DNA from: a virus
Length of the DNA: 26,491 bases
Direction: 5' to 3' (one strand)
Virus record (IMG/VR): IMGVR_UViG_3300006802_000466
Location: 1-26,491 of that record
Part shown: positions 13,041 to 22,214 of the stretch, piece after piece
How positions within the stretch are numbered: position 1 is the stretch's first letter
Layout: the number at the start of each line of letters is the position of its first letter
Program-made: the position numbers and the translations under genes
Notes under the pieces: generated by a model
What the model was told of the DNA's origin: nothing
Seen by the model: only the letters and a program-made list of their open reading frames with translations
Database searches by the model: none

Positions 13041-15742
13041 GTACAGAAATAAAAATACTAGATACGGTAAACGATATACTCGGTACTTTAGATATGGATG
13101 ATACTATCCAATCGCCTTTTAAGATAAGTAAAAGTAGCGCAACAATTAGCAATATTAAAGCGCGTTCTGGTACATTCTCAACATCTTTTACAGTACCTAA
13201 TACAAACAACAATAACAAGCTATTACAGAACATAAAAAACATAAATCAAGATGTAACAACAAAAAACATTCTTGATAGAAAAGAGGCAGCGATTTATGAA
13301 GATGGGTTATTGGTTGAGCGTGGTTTTATTAAAATAAAGACGGTAATAAATAAAGACGGTGTAGGAGGTTATGAAATAGTATTCTTTGGTGACAATTTAA
13401 AGTGGGCTACTGAAGCTGAAGAGTTGAAAATAAAAGATATTGATTTTAGAAATAATACTTTTACTTTAACAGAGGCAAATATTAAGGCAGCGCAGGCAGG
13501 AACATATGCAGGAGGATATGATTTTACTTTTGCTCTAATAAATAGAGGCCAATACCATAGCGATACTACTTTAACCGTAGAAGATTTCTACCCTGACTTA
13601 TACATAAAAGCCATTGTAGAGCGCGGATTGAATCAATTAGGGTATGTTTTAGAATCTGATTTTATGGATTCTTCAGCATTTGAAAGGCTTATATTTCCAT
13701 TTAATGGGGTATTCGCGCCAAGTGATACACTGAAAGAAGATAATATTACACAAGTTAAAACAACAAGTGATATTACTATTGATTCATTGGACTACGGGCA
13801 ATTTTCAGTCGATACTACGCCGAACCCAAATAAGAATATATTAATAGCCAAAAGAATAAAGTTTCAAGGTATAATCACAGACCAAGAACTTAACTACGAT
13901 TCTAGCACTGGTTATTATACAGCGCCTTTCACTGGTACATACAAGATGAAAGGAACTATTAAATATAGGTCACTAGTAAATAAAAGCAACTTTTGCGTTT
14001 TTGTAGTAAAGGGAACAACACCAGCAGAAAATATTTATGTAACTCAACAAGATTTTCAAGATAATTCACCTTTTGACATTGACGGCCTTAACTCGTACAT
14101 ACACCCGAACGCTCTAGGATATTGGCAAAATGTAAACGCTAGGGTGCTTAATTTCTCGGCTGGTTCGTATGAATACGATTATGAATATAACTTTGATTTA
14201 GATGCTGGTGATGTTGTAAGTTTATATGTTACAACAGATGTGCGTTTTCCTAACCTAACAAACTATGGTGATGAATTAGGTACACCAATTAAGATATTAG
14301 CTGGAACAACGATGGAAAGCTATTTCGTTTCATCTACGTTTTCTACTGGCACGGTAGTATCTGTTGCTGATTTGTACGATAGTGACACAACATTGCTAGA
14401 TGTTATAAATGACATAACTAGAATGTTTAACCTATACTTTGAGACAAACAACAATAATAGAACTGTTAGAATTGAGCCTAGAGATAGCTTTTATAAGTCT
14501 ATCGAATTCTCTTTAGATTGGAGCGATAAGATTGATTTAAAAAAGGAATACACGATAGATTATATTGAGCAATACCCGAAAGAACTCATATTCAAGTATA
14601 AAAAAGATTCAAGTGATGGATATGTTGAAGGATGGGAAAAAGAAAAGAATCTTACACTAGCAGAATATAAGCACGAATTACCAGAGAGATTTGAAAAAGG
14701 AACAGCTAATTATGAATTAGATTTGTTTTGCCCTTCGATGCACATTATAGACGGAAAAGCTAGATATAAAATAGCTGGTGTTGATAAACCTATTACCGCT
14801 AGGTTTTGGAAGCATTACAATAAAGACGAAACATACCCCGATTTCTCAACCGAGTTTGCGCCTAGAATATTGAATTACGTTTACGGCACTCAAACAGACT
14901 ATGCAGGCAACCCAGCGCAAATACATTTCAATGAAGTATTAAGCAATATACCAGCAGCTTTATTTGAATCGTATGAGTACGTGAATGCTCCAATGAATTT
15001 GAACTGGAACGGTGCAGACGGGCTATTCGCAACGTATTATAGTAGAACATTAAAACATATCGAAAGCACGCCGAGAGCAAGCGCGTACTTTGATTTAAAC
15101 AGTAGTGATATACGCAATTTCTCATTTAGAAACCCGATATATTTAGAATATCCTTCTGAATTAAAAGGTTATTATGTTGTAGAAAGCATAGAAAACTTTG
15201 ATTTCAAAAAGAATACTATTAAGGTTAATTTGCTAAAGTATATCAATGTTGACCCTGTAAGCATAAATACAGCGCCAGTAATAAACAGCAATATATCTTC
15301 AAATCAAAAGAATGATGTAACAACATCAACTAAAGGGCAATTAATAAGTATTAACCAAGAATGGGGTTCTTTGCCGCCGCCACCATTAGACGATGCTGGT
15401 ATATCTGGAGATAATCCTTCGACTGTTCTTCAAAACAATAGCGGAAACCAAACAGTTAAAGGTTCGGGTTCTGTGGTTTGGGGTGTAGGTTTGACCTCAA
15501 CAGGGTATTATCAAACAATATACGGTGTAAATAACATACCCGACCCTGATGCTCAAGTGATAATAGGTGGAGGAACTAAAAGCGAGCCAGCAAATGCAAT
15601 AACAATAAAAGATGGTAACGTTCAATTCTTTGGCGGACAAGTGTACATTCAAAAAACACTAGCAGATACAACAAAGATTTGGTTGCCTGTTGTTATTGTT
15701 GGAAATGATGATAAGTTACAAAACGTATATTTAAGTGAATAG
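13037..15742 (+). CDS. Large tail-tip / hub-like protein
   Basis: A 901-residue virion protein. The N-terminal region ('EIKILDTVNDILGTLDMDDT', 'SATISNIKARSGTFSTSFTVP') is a conserved start of large tail proteins in Bacteroidota phages as far as I recognise it. Around 540-720 there are Tyr/Trp-rich strands and 'LKHIESTPRASAYFDLNSSD'. The last 130 residues change to low-complexity and fibre-like sequence ('QNNSGNQTVKGSGSVVWG', 'DAQVIIGGGTKSEPANAITIKDG') and end in 'NDDKLQNVYLSE', suggesting a trimeric tip or fibre attachment part. A tail hub or tip role is inferred. It lies upstream of the tape measure gene, the reverse of the classic order. Confidence 0.65.
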   Translation: MSTEIKILDTVNDILGTLDMDDTIQSPFKISKSSATISNIKARSGTFSTSFTVPNTNNNNKLLQNIKNINQDVTTKNILDRKEAAIYEDGLLVERGFIKIKTVINKDGVGGYEIVFFGDNLKWATEAEELKIKDIDFRNNTFTLTEANIKAAQAGTYAGGYDFTFALINRGQYHSDTTLTVEDFYPDLYIKAIVERGLNQLGYVLESDFMDSSAFERLIFPFNGVFAPSDTLKEDNITQVKTTSDITIDSLDYGQFSVDTTPNPNKNILIAKRIKFQGIITDQELNYDSSTGYYTAPFTGTYKMKGTIKYRSLVNKSNFCVFVVKGTTPAENIYVTQQDFQDNSPFDIDGLNSYIHPNALGYWQNVNARVLNFSAGSYEYDYEYNFDLDAGDVVSLYVTTDVRFPNLTNYGDELGTPIKILAGTTMESYFVSSTFSTGTVVSVADLYDSDTTLLDVINDITRMFNLYFETNNNNRTVRIEPRDSFYKSIEFSLDWSDKIDLKKEYTIDYIEQYPKELIFKYKKDSSDGYVEGWEKEKNLTLAEYKHELPERFEKGTANYELDLFCPSMHIIDGKARYKIAGVDKPITARFWKHYNKDETYPDFSTEFAPRILNYVYGTQTDYAGNPAQIHFNEVLSNIPAALFESYEYVNAPMNLNWNGADGLFATYYSRTLKHIESTPRASAYFDLNSSDIRNFSFRNPIYLEYPSELKGYYVVESIENFDFKKNTIKVNLLKYINVDPVSINTAPVINSNISSNQKNDVTTSTKGQLISINQEWGSLPPPPLDDAGISGDNPSTVLQNNSGNQTVKGSGSVVWGVGLTSTGYYQTIYGVNNIPDPDAQVIIGGGTKSEPANAITIKDGNVQFFGGQVYIQKTLADTTKIWLPVVIVGNDDKLQNVYLSE

Positions 15743-15744
15743 TT

Positions 15745-18741
15745 ATGGCAGAGGAAATAGGAATTAAAATAAAGATTGAAGGAGATGCACAAAGCATTAA
15801 GAAAATCCATGATTTACAAATAGGATTAGACCAACTTCAAAAGGAACTAAAGGCAGTAAATAAAGCCGAAAAAGATAATATAATTACGGCAACAGAGGCG
15901 AGTAAAAAACGCGCTGAATTAAATCTTAAAATAGGCGCTACAAGAAACGCTTTACGTGATGCCAATGTTGAACTATTAAAACAAAACGATGCGCTTCGCA
16001 AATCAACAGGATTAACTGGATTGTTTAAGGATGGGCTAAAAGATATTGGTTCTTCTTTGGCTAATGCTGCTTTGGGTTTTTTCGCCTTAAATAAGGCTAT
16101 TCAAGTTCTAGGCTCAAGCATTAAGACAATGAAGGAGTTTGAACAGCAGATGGCGAAAGTGAAAGCCGTTACTGGGGCAAATGAAGAGCAATTTACACAA
16201 CTAAAGAAAAGTGCAATTGATTTAAGTGGTGCGTTTTCCGCATTAGAGATAGGTAAGCTGCAAGAAGAATTCGCTAAGTTAGGTTTTACTACTGATGATA
16301 TTTTAGCGGCTACGGAGGCAACTATCCAGTTATCGGTTGCAACAGGCGAAGATTTAGCAAACTCGGCTAAAACATTAGCGGCCACATTGAATGGGTTTGG
16401 ACTAGCGGCAACCGACACACAAAAGGTAGTTGATATAATGGCTAAGTCATTTAATGATTCTGCTTTAGGTTTGGAATCTTTTAGTAATGCTATGTCGCAA
16501 GTAGCACCAGTTGCTAAAGTTGCTGGCAGTAGTATTGAGGAAGCTACAGCATTAATAGAGGTATTGGTTAATGCTGGTTTTGAAGGTGGAAAAGCAGGAA
16601 CAGCGCTAAGAAAAATATTTATTGAAGTATCTGAACAAGGGCTAAGTTTAGACCAAGCGTTCAGCCAAATCAGAAATTCAGTTGACCCGTTAACGGAGGC
16701 AGTAAAATTATTCGGAGTAGAGGCAGCTTCACAAGCTGTTACATTGGCTACAAATACTGAAGAGTTAGCGAAGTTTGAGGAAGGGTTAAAAAACGCTGGA
16801 GGAACAGCAGCGCAAACGGCAGGAATAGTTGGCGATACACTAGCTGGTGATGTGGATAAACTTTCTGCTTCATGGGATAAGTTTATTTTGTCGATAGAAA
16901 GTGGGGACGGTGTTATTAATCAAGTATTGAGAAGCCTATCACAAGATTTTGCATCATTATTAAATTCATTTTCTGATGATACCATAGATAGAACACTAAG
17001 CAGACTAACTGCAATGAGTGTTAATGGAGTATTTGACGAAGAAGAGATAAGACGATTTAATTCAGAGTTTGAATTCTTAGATGAATCAATAAAACTAGCT
17101 TCAGGAAGTGTAACTAAATTAAAGTTTGAACAACAAGCATTAAATAATGATATTGCTAGGTTTACTGAAGAATTAAAGAATACTAAAGACGAAGATACAA
17201 TAGAGGTTTTAAATGGTAAAATAGCCGTAAGAAGGCAGCTTTACAGAGATATAAATAAAGAAATAGAGAAAGCCAAAAAAGTAGAAACAGAAAAAGCTGA
17301 AGCAGAAAAAAAAGCAGCAGACCTTAAAAACCAACAATTACAAATAGAGAAGGCGTTTACTGCGCAAATAAATAAAGAATCTGTATCACAGTTAAAAGCA
17401 AGATTAGAGCAAGAAGTTAGCGAAGAAGAAAAAGCGATAATTAAAAAAGCGTTAAAGAGAAAAGAGGCAGCAGAAAAAGAACTAGAGGAGCGAAAAAAAG
17501 CAAATGAAAGTGTATTATCTGAAACGGTAAAGCTAAATGCTGCATTGGAAGAAAACACACTACAAAGAACGCTAAAAGAAATAACGATTGAACGCGATGC
17601 CAACATTAAAAAGATTGAAGAAAGTAAAGCGAATGAAAAATTAAAGGCTGATGCAATCAATGCAATAAAGACAACCGCATTAAGTAAAGAAAAGAAAGCG
17701 CGGGAAGTAGATTCTAAAGAGCAATTCGATAAAGAATTAAAAGCACTAGAAGAACACAACAAAGCCCTTGTATTATTAACTGAAAACGGAAGCAAAGAAG
17801 AGCAAGAAGCGCAAGTAAAAGCAATTGAAGCCAAAAGAGATTTTGAGTTGCAAAACGCTGAATTGACGGCTGACCAAAAGATAATAATCGAGCAAGAGGC
17901 GGCCGATGCTATTGCGGCTATAAACAAAACAACGGCCGACAAGCAAATAGAGGAATCAAAAAGAGTTGAGGAAGCTAAAAGAGAAATACTACAACAATCA
18001 ATAGAAGTTGCAGGTCAATTCGCTACAACATTAGTAAATCTAGCAGGACAAAGAGCCGATAGAGAAAAGCAAATTGAACTCGATAACCTTAAAGCTAAGA
18101 ATGAACAAGGCTTGATTACACAAGCAGAGTATGAAACAAAGAGAAAAGAGATAGAAAAGAAAGCGTTTGAAGATAAAAAGAAACGTGATTTAGCTTTCGT
18201 TGCTATCGAACTAGCAAAGCAAATAGTATCTATTCAAACTTCTGCGGCTGCCAATCCTTCAAACGCCGTAACATTTGGGGCGGCTGGTATTTCACAGGCC
18301 GCGATATTAACTGGTTTGGCTGTTGCAAGTGCTGGTATTCAATCGGCAGCGATTTTAAGCCAACAATTTGCTGAAGGGGGTTATACTGGTGACGGGTTCG
18401 GCAAAAAAGATAGCACAGGTTTTAAACAAGCTGGGGTTGTTCACGAAGGCGAGTATGTTGCGCCTAAATGGGTGCTAGGTACTCGCGAAGGTTCTGAACT
18501 TGTTAATAGATTAGAAAGCATTAGAACGGGAAAACCAAATTTAGTTCCTAACTTTGGCTATGCAAATGGAGGTTTTGTTAAGCAACAGCAAGCGCAATTA
18601 AATATGGAAGAAATGGAGTTTAGGATTACGAAAGCAGTAGTAAATTCAATAGGCGCTATTCCTGTAATAAATAATGCGGTAGATACGGCAAACGTAGCGC
18701 GCAAAGTAAGTAATGTACAAACACAAGCAACTTTTGGGTAA
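15745..18741 (+). CDS. Tail tape measure protein (TP901 type)
   Basis: The largest protein here, 998 residues, sets tail length. After a helical N-terminus, 'MKEFEQQMAKVKAVTGANEEQF' at 129-150 starts the TP901 tape-measure core, which continues through 'LQEEFAKLGFTTDDILAATEA' and 'VAGSSIEEATALIEVLVNAG' to about residue 330. Residues 440-800 are long Lys/Glu/Ala coiled coil. A hydrophobic Ala/Ile-rich stretch near 820-870 and a Gly-Gly-Tyr-Thr-Gly-Asp-Gly segment with 'VVHEGEYVAPKWV' near 895 are typical of the C-terminus. Two bases separate it from the tail-tip gene, and its TAA overlaps the next ATG by one base. Confidence 0.93.
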   Translation: MAEEIGIKIKIEGDAQSIKKIHDLQIGLDQLQKELKAVNKAEKDNIITATEASKKRAELNLKIGATRNALRDANVELLKQNDALRKSTGLTGLFKDGLKDIGSSLANAALGFFALNKAIQVLGSSIKTMKEFEQQMAKVKAVTGANEEQFTQLKKSAIDLSGAFSALEIGKLQEEFAKLGFTTDDILAATEATIQLSVATGEDLANSAKTLAATLNGFGLAATDTQKVVDIMAKSFNDSALGLESFSNAMSQVAPVAKVAGSSIEEATALIEVLVNAGFEGGKAGTALRKIFIEVSEQGLSLDQAFSQIRNSVDPLTEAVKLFGVEAASQAVTLATNTEELAKFEEGLKNAGGTAAQTAGIVGDTLAGDVDKLSASWDKFILSIESGDGVINQVLRSLSQDFASLLNSFSDDTIDRTLSRLTAMSVNGVFDEEEIRRFNSEFEFLDESIKLASGSVTKLKFEQQALNNDIARFTEELKNTKDEDTIEVLNGKIAVRRQLYRDINKEIEKAKKVETEKAEAEKKAADLKNQQLQIEKAFTAQINKESVSQLKARLEQEVSEEEKAIIKKALKRKEAAEKELEERKKANESVLSETVKLNAALEENTLQRTLKEITIERDANIKKIEESKANEKLKADAINAIKTTALSKEKKAREVDSKEQFDKELKALEEHNKALVLLTENGSKEEQEAQVKAIEAKRDFELQNAELTADQKIIIEQEAADAIAAINKTTADKQIEESKRVEEAKREILQQSIEVAGQFATTLVNLAGQRADREKQIELDNLKAKNEQGLITQAEYETKRKEIEKKAFEDKKKRDLAFVAIELAKQIVSIQTSAAANPSNAVTFGAAGISQAAILTGLAVASAGIQSAAILSQQFAEGGYTGDGFGKKDSTGFKQAGVVHEGEYVAPKWVLGTREGSELVNRLESIRTGKPNLVPNFGYANGGFVKQQQAQLNMEEMEFRITKAVVNSIGAIPVINNAVDTANVARKVSNVQTQATFG

Positions 18742-18944
18742 TGTTAGTAAGCGATGAAGAATACAATAAGCGTTTAGAGATATGCACTAATTGCGAATTA
18801 AGCAAGAAAGATGCAAGTTTTCTAAAAGGAAGTATTAAATTTAAAAACAAATTACAATGCGGCGTTTGTAGTTGCTTTATTAGTGCTAAGGCATTATTTG
18901 AGGCTGCTAAATGCCCACACAAAGAAGGTAATAAATGGCAATAA
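18741..18944 (+). CDS. Small Cys-rich protein, probable zinc-binding
   Basis: A 67-residue protein with six cysteines in a C-x2-C ... C-x2-C-x-C ... C array: Cys15, Cys18, Cys40, Cys43, Cys45 and Cys58. The 'RLEICTNCEL' start, 'LQCGVCSCFISAKALFEAAKCP' middle and a final Lys-Trp-Gln are shared with small proteins in Bacteroidota phages near the tape measure. A zinc ribbon is the natural reading. Function is not known. It overlaps the tape measure stop by one base and the next gene by ten. Confidence 0.75.
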   Translation: MLVSDEEYNKRLEICTNCELSKKDASFLKGSIKFKNKLQCGVCSCFISAKALFEAAKCPHKEGNKWQ

Positions 18945-19165
18945 AAGTAAGCGTAACAGATAGGGTAAATGCGATACCTATCGAAGAGAAGCAGAAGATA
19001 AAAGAAGCAGCTAATAAAATAGCTGGCAAACTTCAACCAGATGCACAAGCATTAAGATATTTATTCGAAATGTTTAATAAGCATATTCACCCATACGATA
19101 ATAAATGTGGTGAGTGCAGAAAACATGTGCGAGATTTTTGGATTAACACAAGTAGTAAATGGTAA
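18935..19165 (+). CDS. Small protein with His/Cys cluster
   Basis: A 76-residue protein. The N-terminal half is helical, the C-terminal half has His50, His52, Cys58, Cys61 and His64, a possible zinc knuckle, then 'VRDFWINTSSKW'. It overlaps both neighbours (10 bases before, 7 after). Together with the preceding Cys-rich gene it forms a pair of tiny metal-binding proteins between tape measure and capsid protease. I do not recognise an established family and assign no function. Confidence 0.65.
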   Translation: MAIKVSVTDRVNAIPIEEKQKIKEAANKIAGKLQPDAQALRYLFEMFNKHIHPYDNKCGECRKHVRDFWINTSSKW

Positions 19166-19428
19166 ACAAAGAAACATTAAAAAAATACCTTCAACAGAGA
19201 ATAGAAGGAAGGAGCATTGATGAAATAGTTTTATTGCTTGTCGACACTTCTATGGCCGACTTCCAAACTCTTAGAAACCATTGCATAGTAAAGGACTTTG
19301 AGGCAATGTATAAGATGCCAGCAGTATATAAAACCAATCAATCTATTTACGATGATTTATGCTTTAAGTGGGATATATCCTACACACATTTAAAGCGAAT
19401 AATTGCCGACAAAAATAATAGGGTATAA
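19159..19428 (+). CDS. Small helix-turn-helix-like protein
   Basis: An 89-residue helical protein. Residues about 60-85, 'NQSIYDDLCFKWDISYTHLK' and following Arg-Ile-Ile, have the spacing of a helix-turn-helix: helix, short Asp-Ile-Ser turn, second helix with polar face. A DNA-binding or assembly role is possible, and transcriptional control of the following capsid genes is an attractive but unsupported idea. It is the last gene of its unit, followed by a 67-base gap with a promoter-like box. Confidence 0.55.
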   Translation: MVNKETLKKYLQQRIEGRSIDEIVLLLVDTSMADFQTLRNHCIVKDFEAMYKMPAVYKTNQSIYDDLCFKWDISYTHLKRIIADKNNRV

Positions 19429-19463
19429 AATATCGCCCAAAAAATGAACTAACAAATTTTATA

Positions 19464-19496
19464 TTGTATAGTAATATTACCACAAAATTATATTTG
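19464..19496 (+). promoter_or_regulatory. Candidate Bacteroidota promoter before head protease gene
   Basis: TTG at 19464-19466 and TATATTTG at 19489-19496 (exact TAnnTTTG) are separated by 22 bases, close to the usual spacing of about 20. Its last G is also the first base of the GTG start of the protease gene, so a transcript starting a few bases downstream would lack that start codon. Either this is not an active promoter or the start assignment needs revision. The gap 19429-19495 holds nothing else. Confidence 0.35.
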
Positions 19497-20512
19497 TGAG
19501 TAAATTACTAAACATAAAAAACCAAACAGCCGATTCAATCGATTTATTGATTGATACCGAAATAGGCTCTTATGGTGTTTCTGCTAAAGGATTTATTTCA
19601 GAGGTTAAAAATGCAGGAGTTAAGAACATTAATCTAACTATTAATTCAGTAGGTGGAAGTGTTTTTGATGCTTTTGCGATTTATGATTTCTTAGTTTCTC
19701 CACAAAATAACTTTAATGTATCTGTAAAAATCGAAGGTTTGGCGGCTAGTGCTGCTACTATTATCGCATTGGCCGATAGAAAGAAACCTAAGATGACAGA
19801 AAACAGCTTCTTTATGATTCATAACCCTTCATTGTTGGTTATGAACTTTTCAGATATGGAAGCAAGCGATTTAAGAGAGCAAGCAAAAGAATTTGAATCT
19901 ACTGCTGATTTCTTGGATTCTATCAAAAATAGATTAGCTTCTATCTATTCTAATATTACTGGAAAAAGTAAAGCTAAAATCAATCAAATGATGGATGACG
20001 AAACATGGATGGATGCACAAGAAGCATTATCTAATGGTTTTATTTCATCAATTGAAAAAGGTGTTGCTATTGCGGCTATGGCTGATGAGCAAACGCTTAA
20101 AAAGTACGGCTATAATAAAGCATCATATATTAACAATAAAACCAATTCAGAAATGGATATTAAAAACGAGATTACCGAGTTGAAAGACTTAGTAAAAAGC
20201 TTATTCACTTCTAAAAAAGAAGAAGTAAGCAATGTTGTTACTGAGGTTAAAATCTTAGATAACGAAGAAGTAAAAAATAAAATTGCTTCAATCGAAAGCG
20301 TAATTGCATCTCATGAAACAGAAGTTAACAACAAAATTCAAGAAATTGAAGAGTTGAAAAACAAACTTTCTGCTTTAGAAGATGAAAACGCTCTTTTGAA
20401 AGCAAGTAAATCAGAAATACCAGCAGCGCAAAATACAGCTAACACAGAGCCACAAAACTCTGAAAAAGGTGCATTTGCTCAATGGTTAATTAAAGCGGCT
20501 CAAAACAGATAA
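19496..20512 (+). CDS. ClpP-like prohead protease with scaffold-like C-terminus
   Basis: A 338-residue protein. Residues about 5-190 are a ClpP-type serine protease: 'NLTINSVGGSVFDAFAIYDF', the nucleophile Ser85 in 'GLAASAATI', His109 in 'MIHNPS', and the acidic cluster Asp167-Asp168-Glu169 in 'MMDDETWMDAQEALSNGF' that should supply the third residue. From about 215 on the sequence is helical and charged with a heptad-like 'IQEIEELKNKLSALEDENALL', typical of a scaffold. Start GTG at 19496 is the only sensible one: an in-frame TAA lies at 19472-19474 and the fold begins right after it. An in-frame ATG at 20153 could start a separate 119-residue scaffold. Confidence 0.9.
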   Translation: MSKLLNIKNQTADSIDLLIDTEIGSYGVSAKGFISEVKNAGVKNINLTINSVGGSVFDAFAIYDFLVSPQNNFNVSVKIEGLAASAATIIALADRKKPKMTENSFFMIHNPSLLVMNFSDMEASDLREQAKEFESTADFLDSIKNRLASIYSNITGKSKAKINQMMDDETWMDAQEALSNGFISSIEKGVAIAAMADEQTLKKYGYNKASYINNKTNSEMDIKNEITELKDLVKSLFTSKKEEVSNVVTEVKILDNEEVKNKIASIESVIASHETEVNNKIQEIEELKNKLSALEDENALLKASKSEIPAAQNTANTEPQNSEKGAFAQWLIKAAQNR

Positions 20513-20535
20513 TAACAATTTAATAAATAATCAAG

Positions 20536-21555
20536 ATGGCAAATTTAATCGCAACCAGTTTTTCGCACACGTACGCAGGAGTTGAGTACTTGTCGCAATT
20601 ATTCTACAAACCCCAAGAGGGTAGAGATAACGTATTCGCTAACTACAAAGTTATGCCGAACGTTAAAACAAAAATTAACCTTTATTTACCAGGCACTTTA
20701 GCTAAAGTTGTTCGTGCTTACACTACTTGCGGTTTTTCTGCAACAGGTGGAACTACTACAATCACAGATAGAGTACTTGATGTAAACAAAGTGAAAGTAA
20801 ACTTAGAAGAGTGCGTTGATGCGGTATTTGATACTGTATTCGAAGAAGCAATGAAAGCAGGTGTGCAAATCACTGACCTTTCAGGTACTATCATCGAAAC
20901 AATCGCAAGAACAAAAGTAGTTGAAGCAATTAAATCTGATGTTGGGCGTATCGCTTGGTTCGGTAAAGTTGGTGCTTCTTCTGCTGACTACTCAATGGCT
21001 GATGGATGGGTTGAATTGTTTATCGATTCTTCTGCTACTTTAGGTCAGTTCTTCAATATGGATTCAAGTTCATACGAAACTGCTGGTACTTTAGTAACAA
21101 ACGGTGCATACAACGCATTAAAATATATGTACGAAAACCAAACTAAGGTTTTACGTCAAGTTGCTAAGAAAGACAAAGCGTTCTATGTAACAGCTACGGT
21201 TATTGATAACTTAACTACTACTTACGAGCAATTGGGTACTGGTAACAACTTAGGATTGACTATGTTGATGGATGGTAAACAATCGTTGATGTTCAGAGGT
21301 ATTCCGTTAATCGAAGTAACTGGTTGGGACACTGACTTAGCAGACTCTGACAATCCACAAGCTGCTTTCGTTGGTGATAACATGATTGTTTTAACAATGA
21401 AAGATAACTTGGTAATTGGTACAGATGTAACAGACCCAAGCGCAGAATTGAAATTTAGATTTAATGATGATGATGATGAGAAAATGAAAATCACATCTAA
21501 GTTTAAAATCGGTTTCCAAATTATTCACCCAGAATTAGTATCATTCGGCTACTAG
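20536..21555 (+). CDS. Major capsid protein
   Basis: A 339-residue protein right after the protease-scaffold gene, the standard place for the major capsid protein. It begins 'MANLIATSFSHTYAGVEYL', has 'KVKVNLEECVDAVFDTVFEE' in the middle and ends 'SKFKIGFQIIHPELVSFGY'. Codon use supports very high expression: by my reading all 19 Ile codons are ATC or ATT and none is ATA, while ATA is common elsewhere. The HK97 fold is inferred from position and size. A 23-base gap with an A-rich start context precedes it. Confidence 0.88.
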   Translation: MANLIATSFSHTYAGVEYLSQLFYKPQEGRDNVFANYKVMPNVKTKINLYLPGTLAKVVRAYTTCGFSATGGTTTITDRVLDVNKVKVNLEECVDAVFDTVFEEAMKAGVQITDLSGTIIETIARTKVVEAIKSDVGRIAWFGKVGASSADYSMADGWVELFIDSSATLGQFFNMDSSSYETAGTLVTNGAYNALKYMYENQTKVLRQVAKKDKAFYVTATVIDNLTTTYEQLGTGNNLGLTMLMDGKQSLMFRGIPLIEVTGWDTDLADSDNPQAAFVGDNMIVLTMKDNLVIGTDVTDPSAELKFRFNDDDDEKMKITSKFKIGFQIIHPELVSFGY

Positions 21556-21560
21556 GCCGA
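21545..21560 (+). other. Small hairpin around the capsid gene stop codon
   Basis: TCGGC (21545-21549) and GCCGA (21556-21560) form a five-pair GC-rich stem with the TAG stop codon in the loop. No T run follows, so it is not an intrinsic terminator. It might protect the 3' end of the capsid message or reduce read-through. Confidence 0.3.
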
Positions 21561-21588
21561 GTGATACCATTCTACAAAACTTTAAGAT

Positions 21589-22158
21589 ATGGCAAATATT
21601 GATGAAGATATTTTAATCACGTGCGCGGACGAAAACCGTAGAGGCGGTATAAAACGCGTGTACTTGGCGAATGCCGATAAGATTACTTCTTTTACAGCGA
21701 GTGTAAGTAACCACAGTTACACGTCAGTAACTATGGATTCAACGGCCGATGAGTGGTTCGAAGTACAAGGTGAGTTTGAGAAAAAAGTATTGACTGGTGA
21801 AGGTTCTATCGAGAATGGTTCATCTGTTTCTACCAACACTTTAACTATCCATGTTCCGAAAATTGAGAAAGTAAAAGGTAATGCAATTCAAGAATTATTC
21901 AACTCATGTAAAGTAGTTGCGATTGTTGAAACATATACTGACACTGGCACTTATAACCAAGCTTTGGTTATTGGTTACGATGATATTCTAGGTGTAGATG
22001 CTGGTTTAAGAATGTCAGTTAATCAATCTATTGAAGGTGAGTTGCAAGGCTTAAACGGTTATGATTTAACATTCACTGGTAAATCTGCCGAAGTATTCCG
22101 TGAGTTTGTTGGTTCAATAACTAGCAATAGTTCAGGAACAGTGAACTTTGGTTCATAG
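21589..22158 (+). CDS. Major tail tube protein
   Basis: A 189-residue protein. Features fitting a tail tube: beta-rich, 'WFEVQGEFEKKVLTGEGSIE' at 48-67, 'TNTLTIHVPKIEKVKGNAIQ' with a Lys-rich strand, 'ALVIGYDDILGVDAGLRMSV' (about 122-142), and 'EGELQGLNGYDLTFTGKSAE' near the C-terminus, where an N-G-Y-x-L-T-F-T-G pattern recurs in tube proteins of Bacteroidota phages. It directly follows the capsid gene, and an intrinsic terminator follows. It starts with the same 15 bases as the gene at 10796, but the rest differs. Confidence 0.75.
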   Translation: MANIDEDILITCADENRRGGIKRVYLANADKITSFTASVSNHSYTSVTMDSTADEWFEVQGEFEKKVLTGEGSIENGSSVSTNTLTIHVPKIEKVKGNAIQELFNSCKVVAIVETYTDTGTYNQALVIGYDDILGVDAGLRMSVNQSIEGELQGLNGYDLTFTGKSAEVFREFVGSITSNSSGTVNFGS

Positions 22159-22181
22159 TTAAATAGTCGATAATAAAATTA

Positions 22182-22214
22182 GGGAGAATCGTAAAAAAGT
22201 TCTCCCTTTTTTTT
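22182..22214 (+). terminator. Intrinsic terminator after the tail tube gene
   Basis: GGGAGAA (22182-22188) pairs with TTCTCCC (22200-22206) around an 11-base loop, followed by eight T (22207-22214). It should end the protease-capsid-tube transcript. The T run merges with the next promoter box. Confidence 0.9.

Noticed and set aside
19429-19495. Possible tRNA, regulatory RNA or terminator in the gap before the protease gene
   Set aside because: No cloverleaf, stable stem or T run was found; only the promoter-like elements are supported.
19995-20183. A + strand frame inside the protease gene (62 residues)
   Set aside because: It overlaps the protease-scaffold gene entirely in another frame and encodes a His/Lys-rich sequence with no family signature.
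21468-21480. GAT triplet run in the capsid gene
   Set aside because: It encodes an ordinary acidic stretch (Asn-Asp-Asp-Asp-Asp-Glu) and is too short to call a repeat of interest.
10796-21603. Shared first 15 bases (ATGGCAAATATTGAT) of the genes at 10796 and 21589
   Set aside because: The match stops after five codons, and ATGGCAAA-type starts are common here. It is not evidence of duplication.
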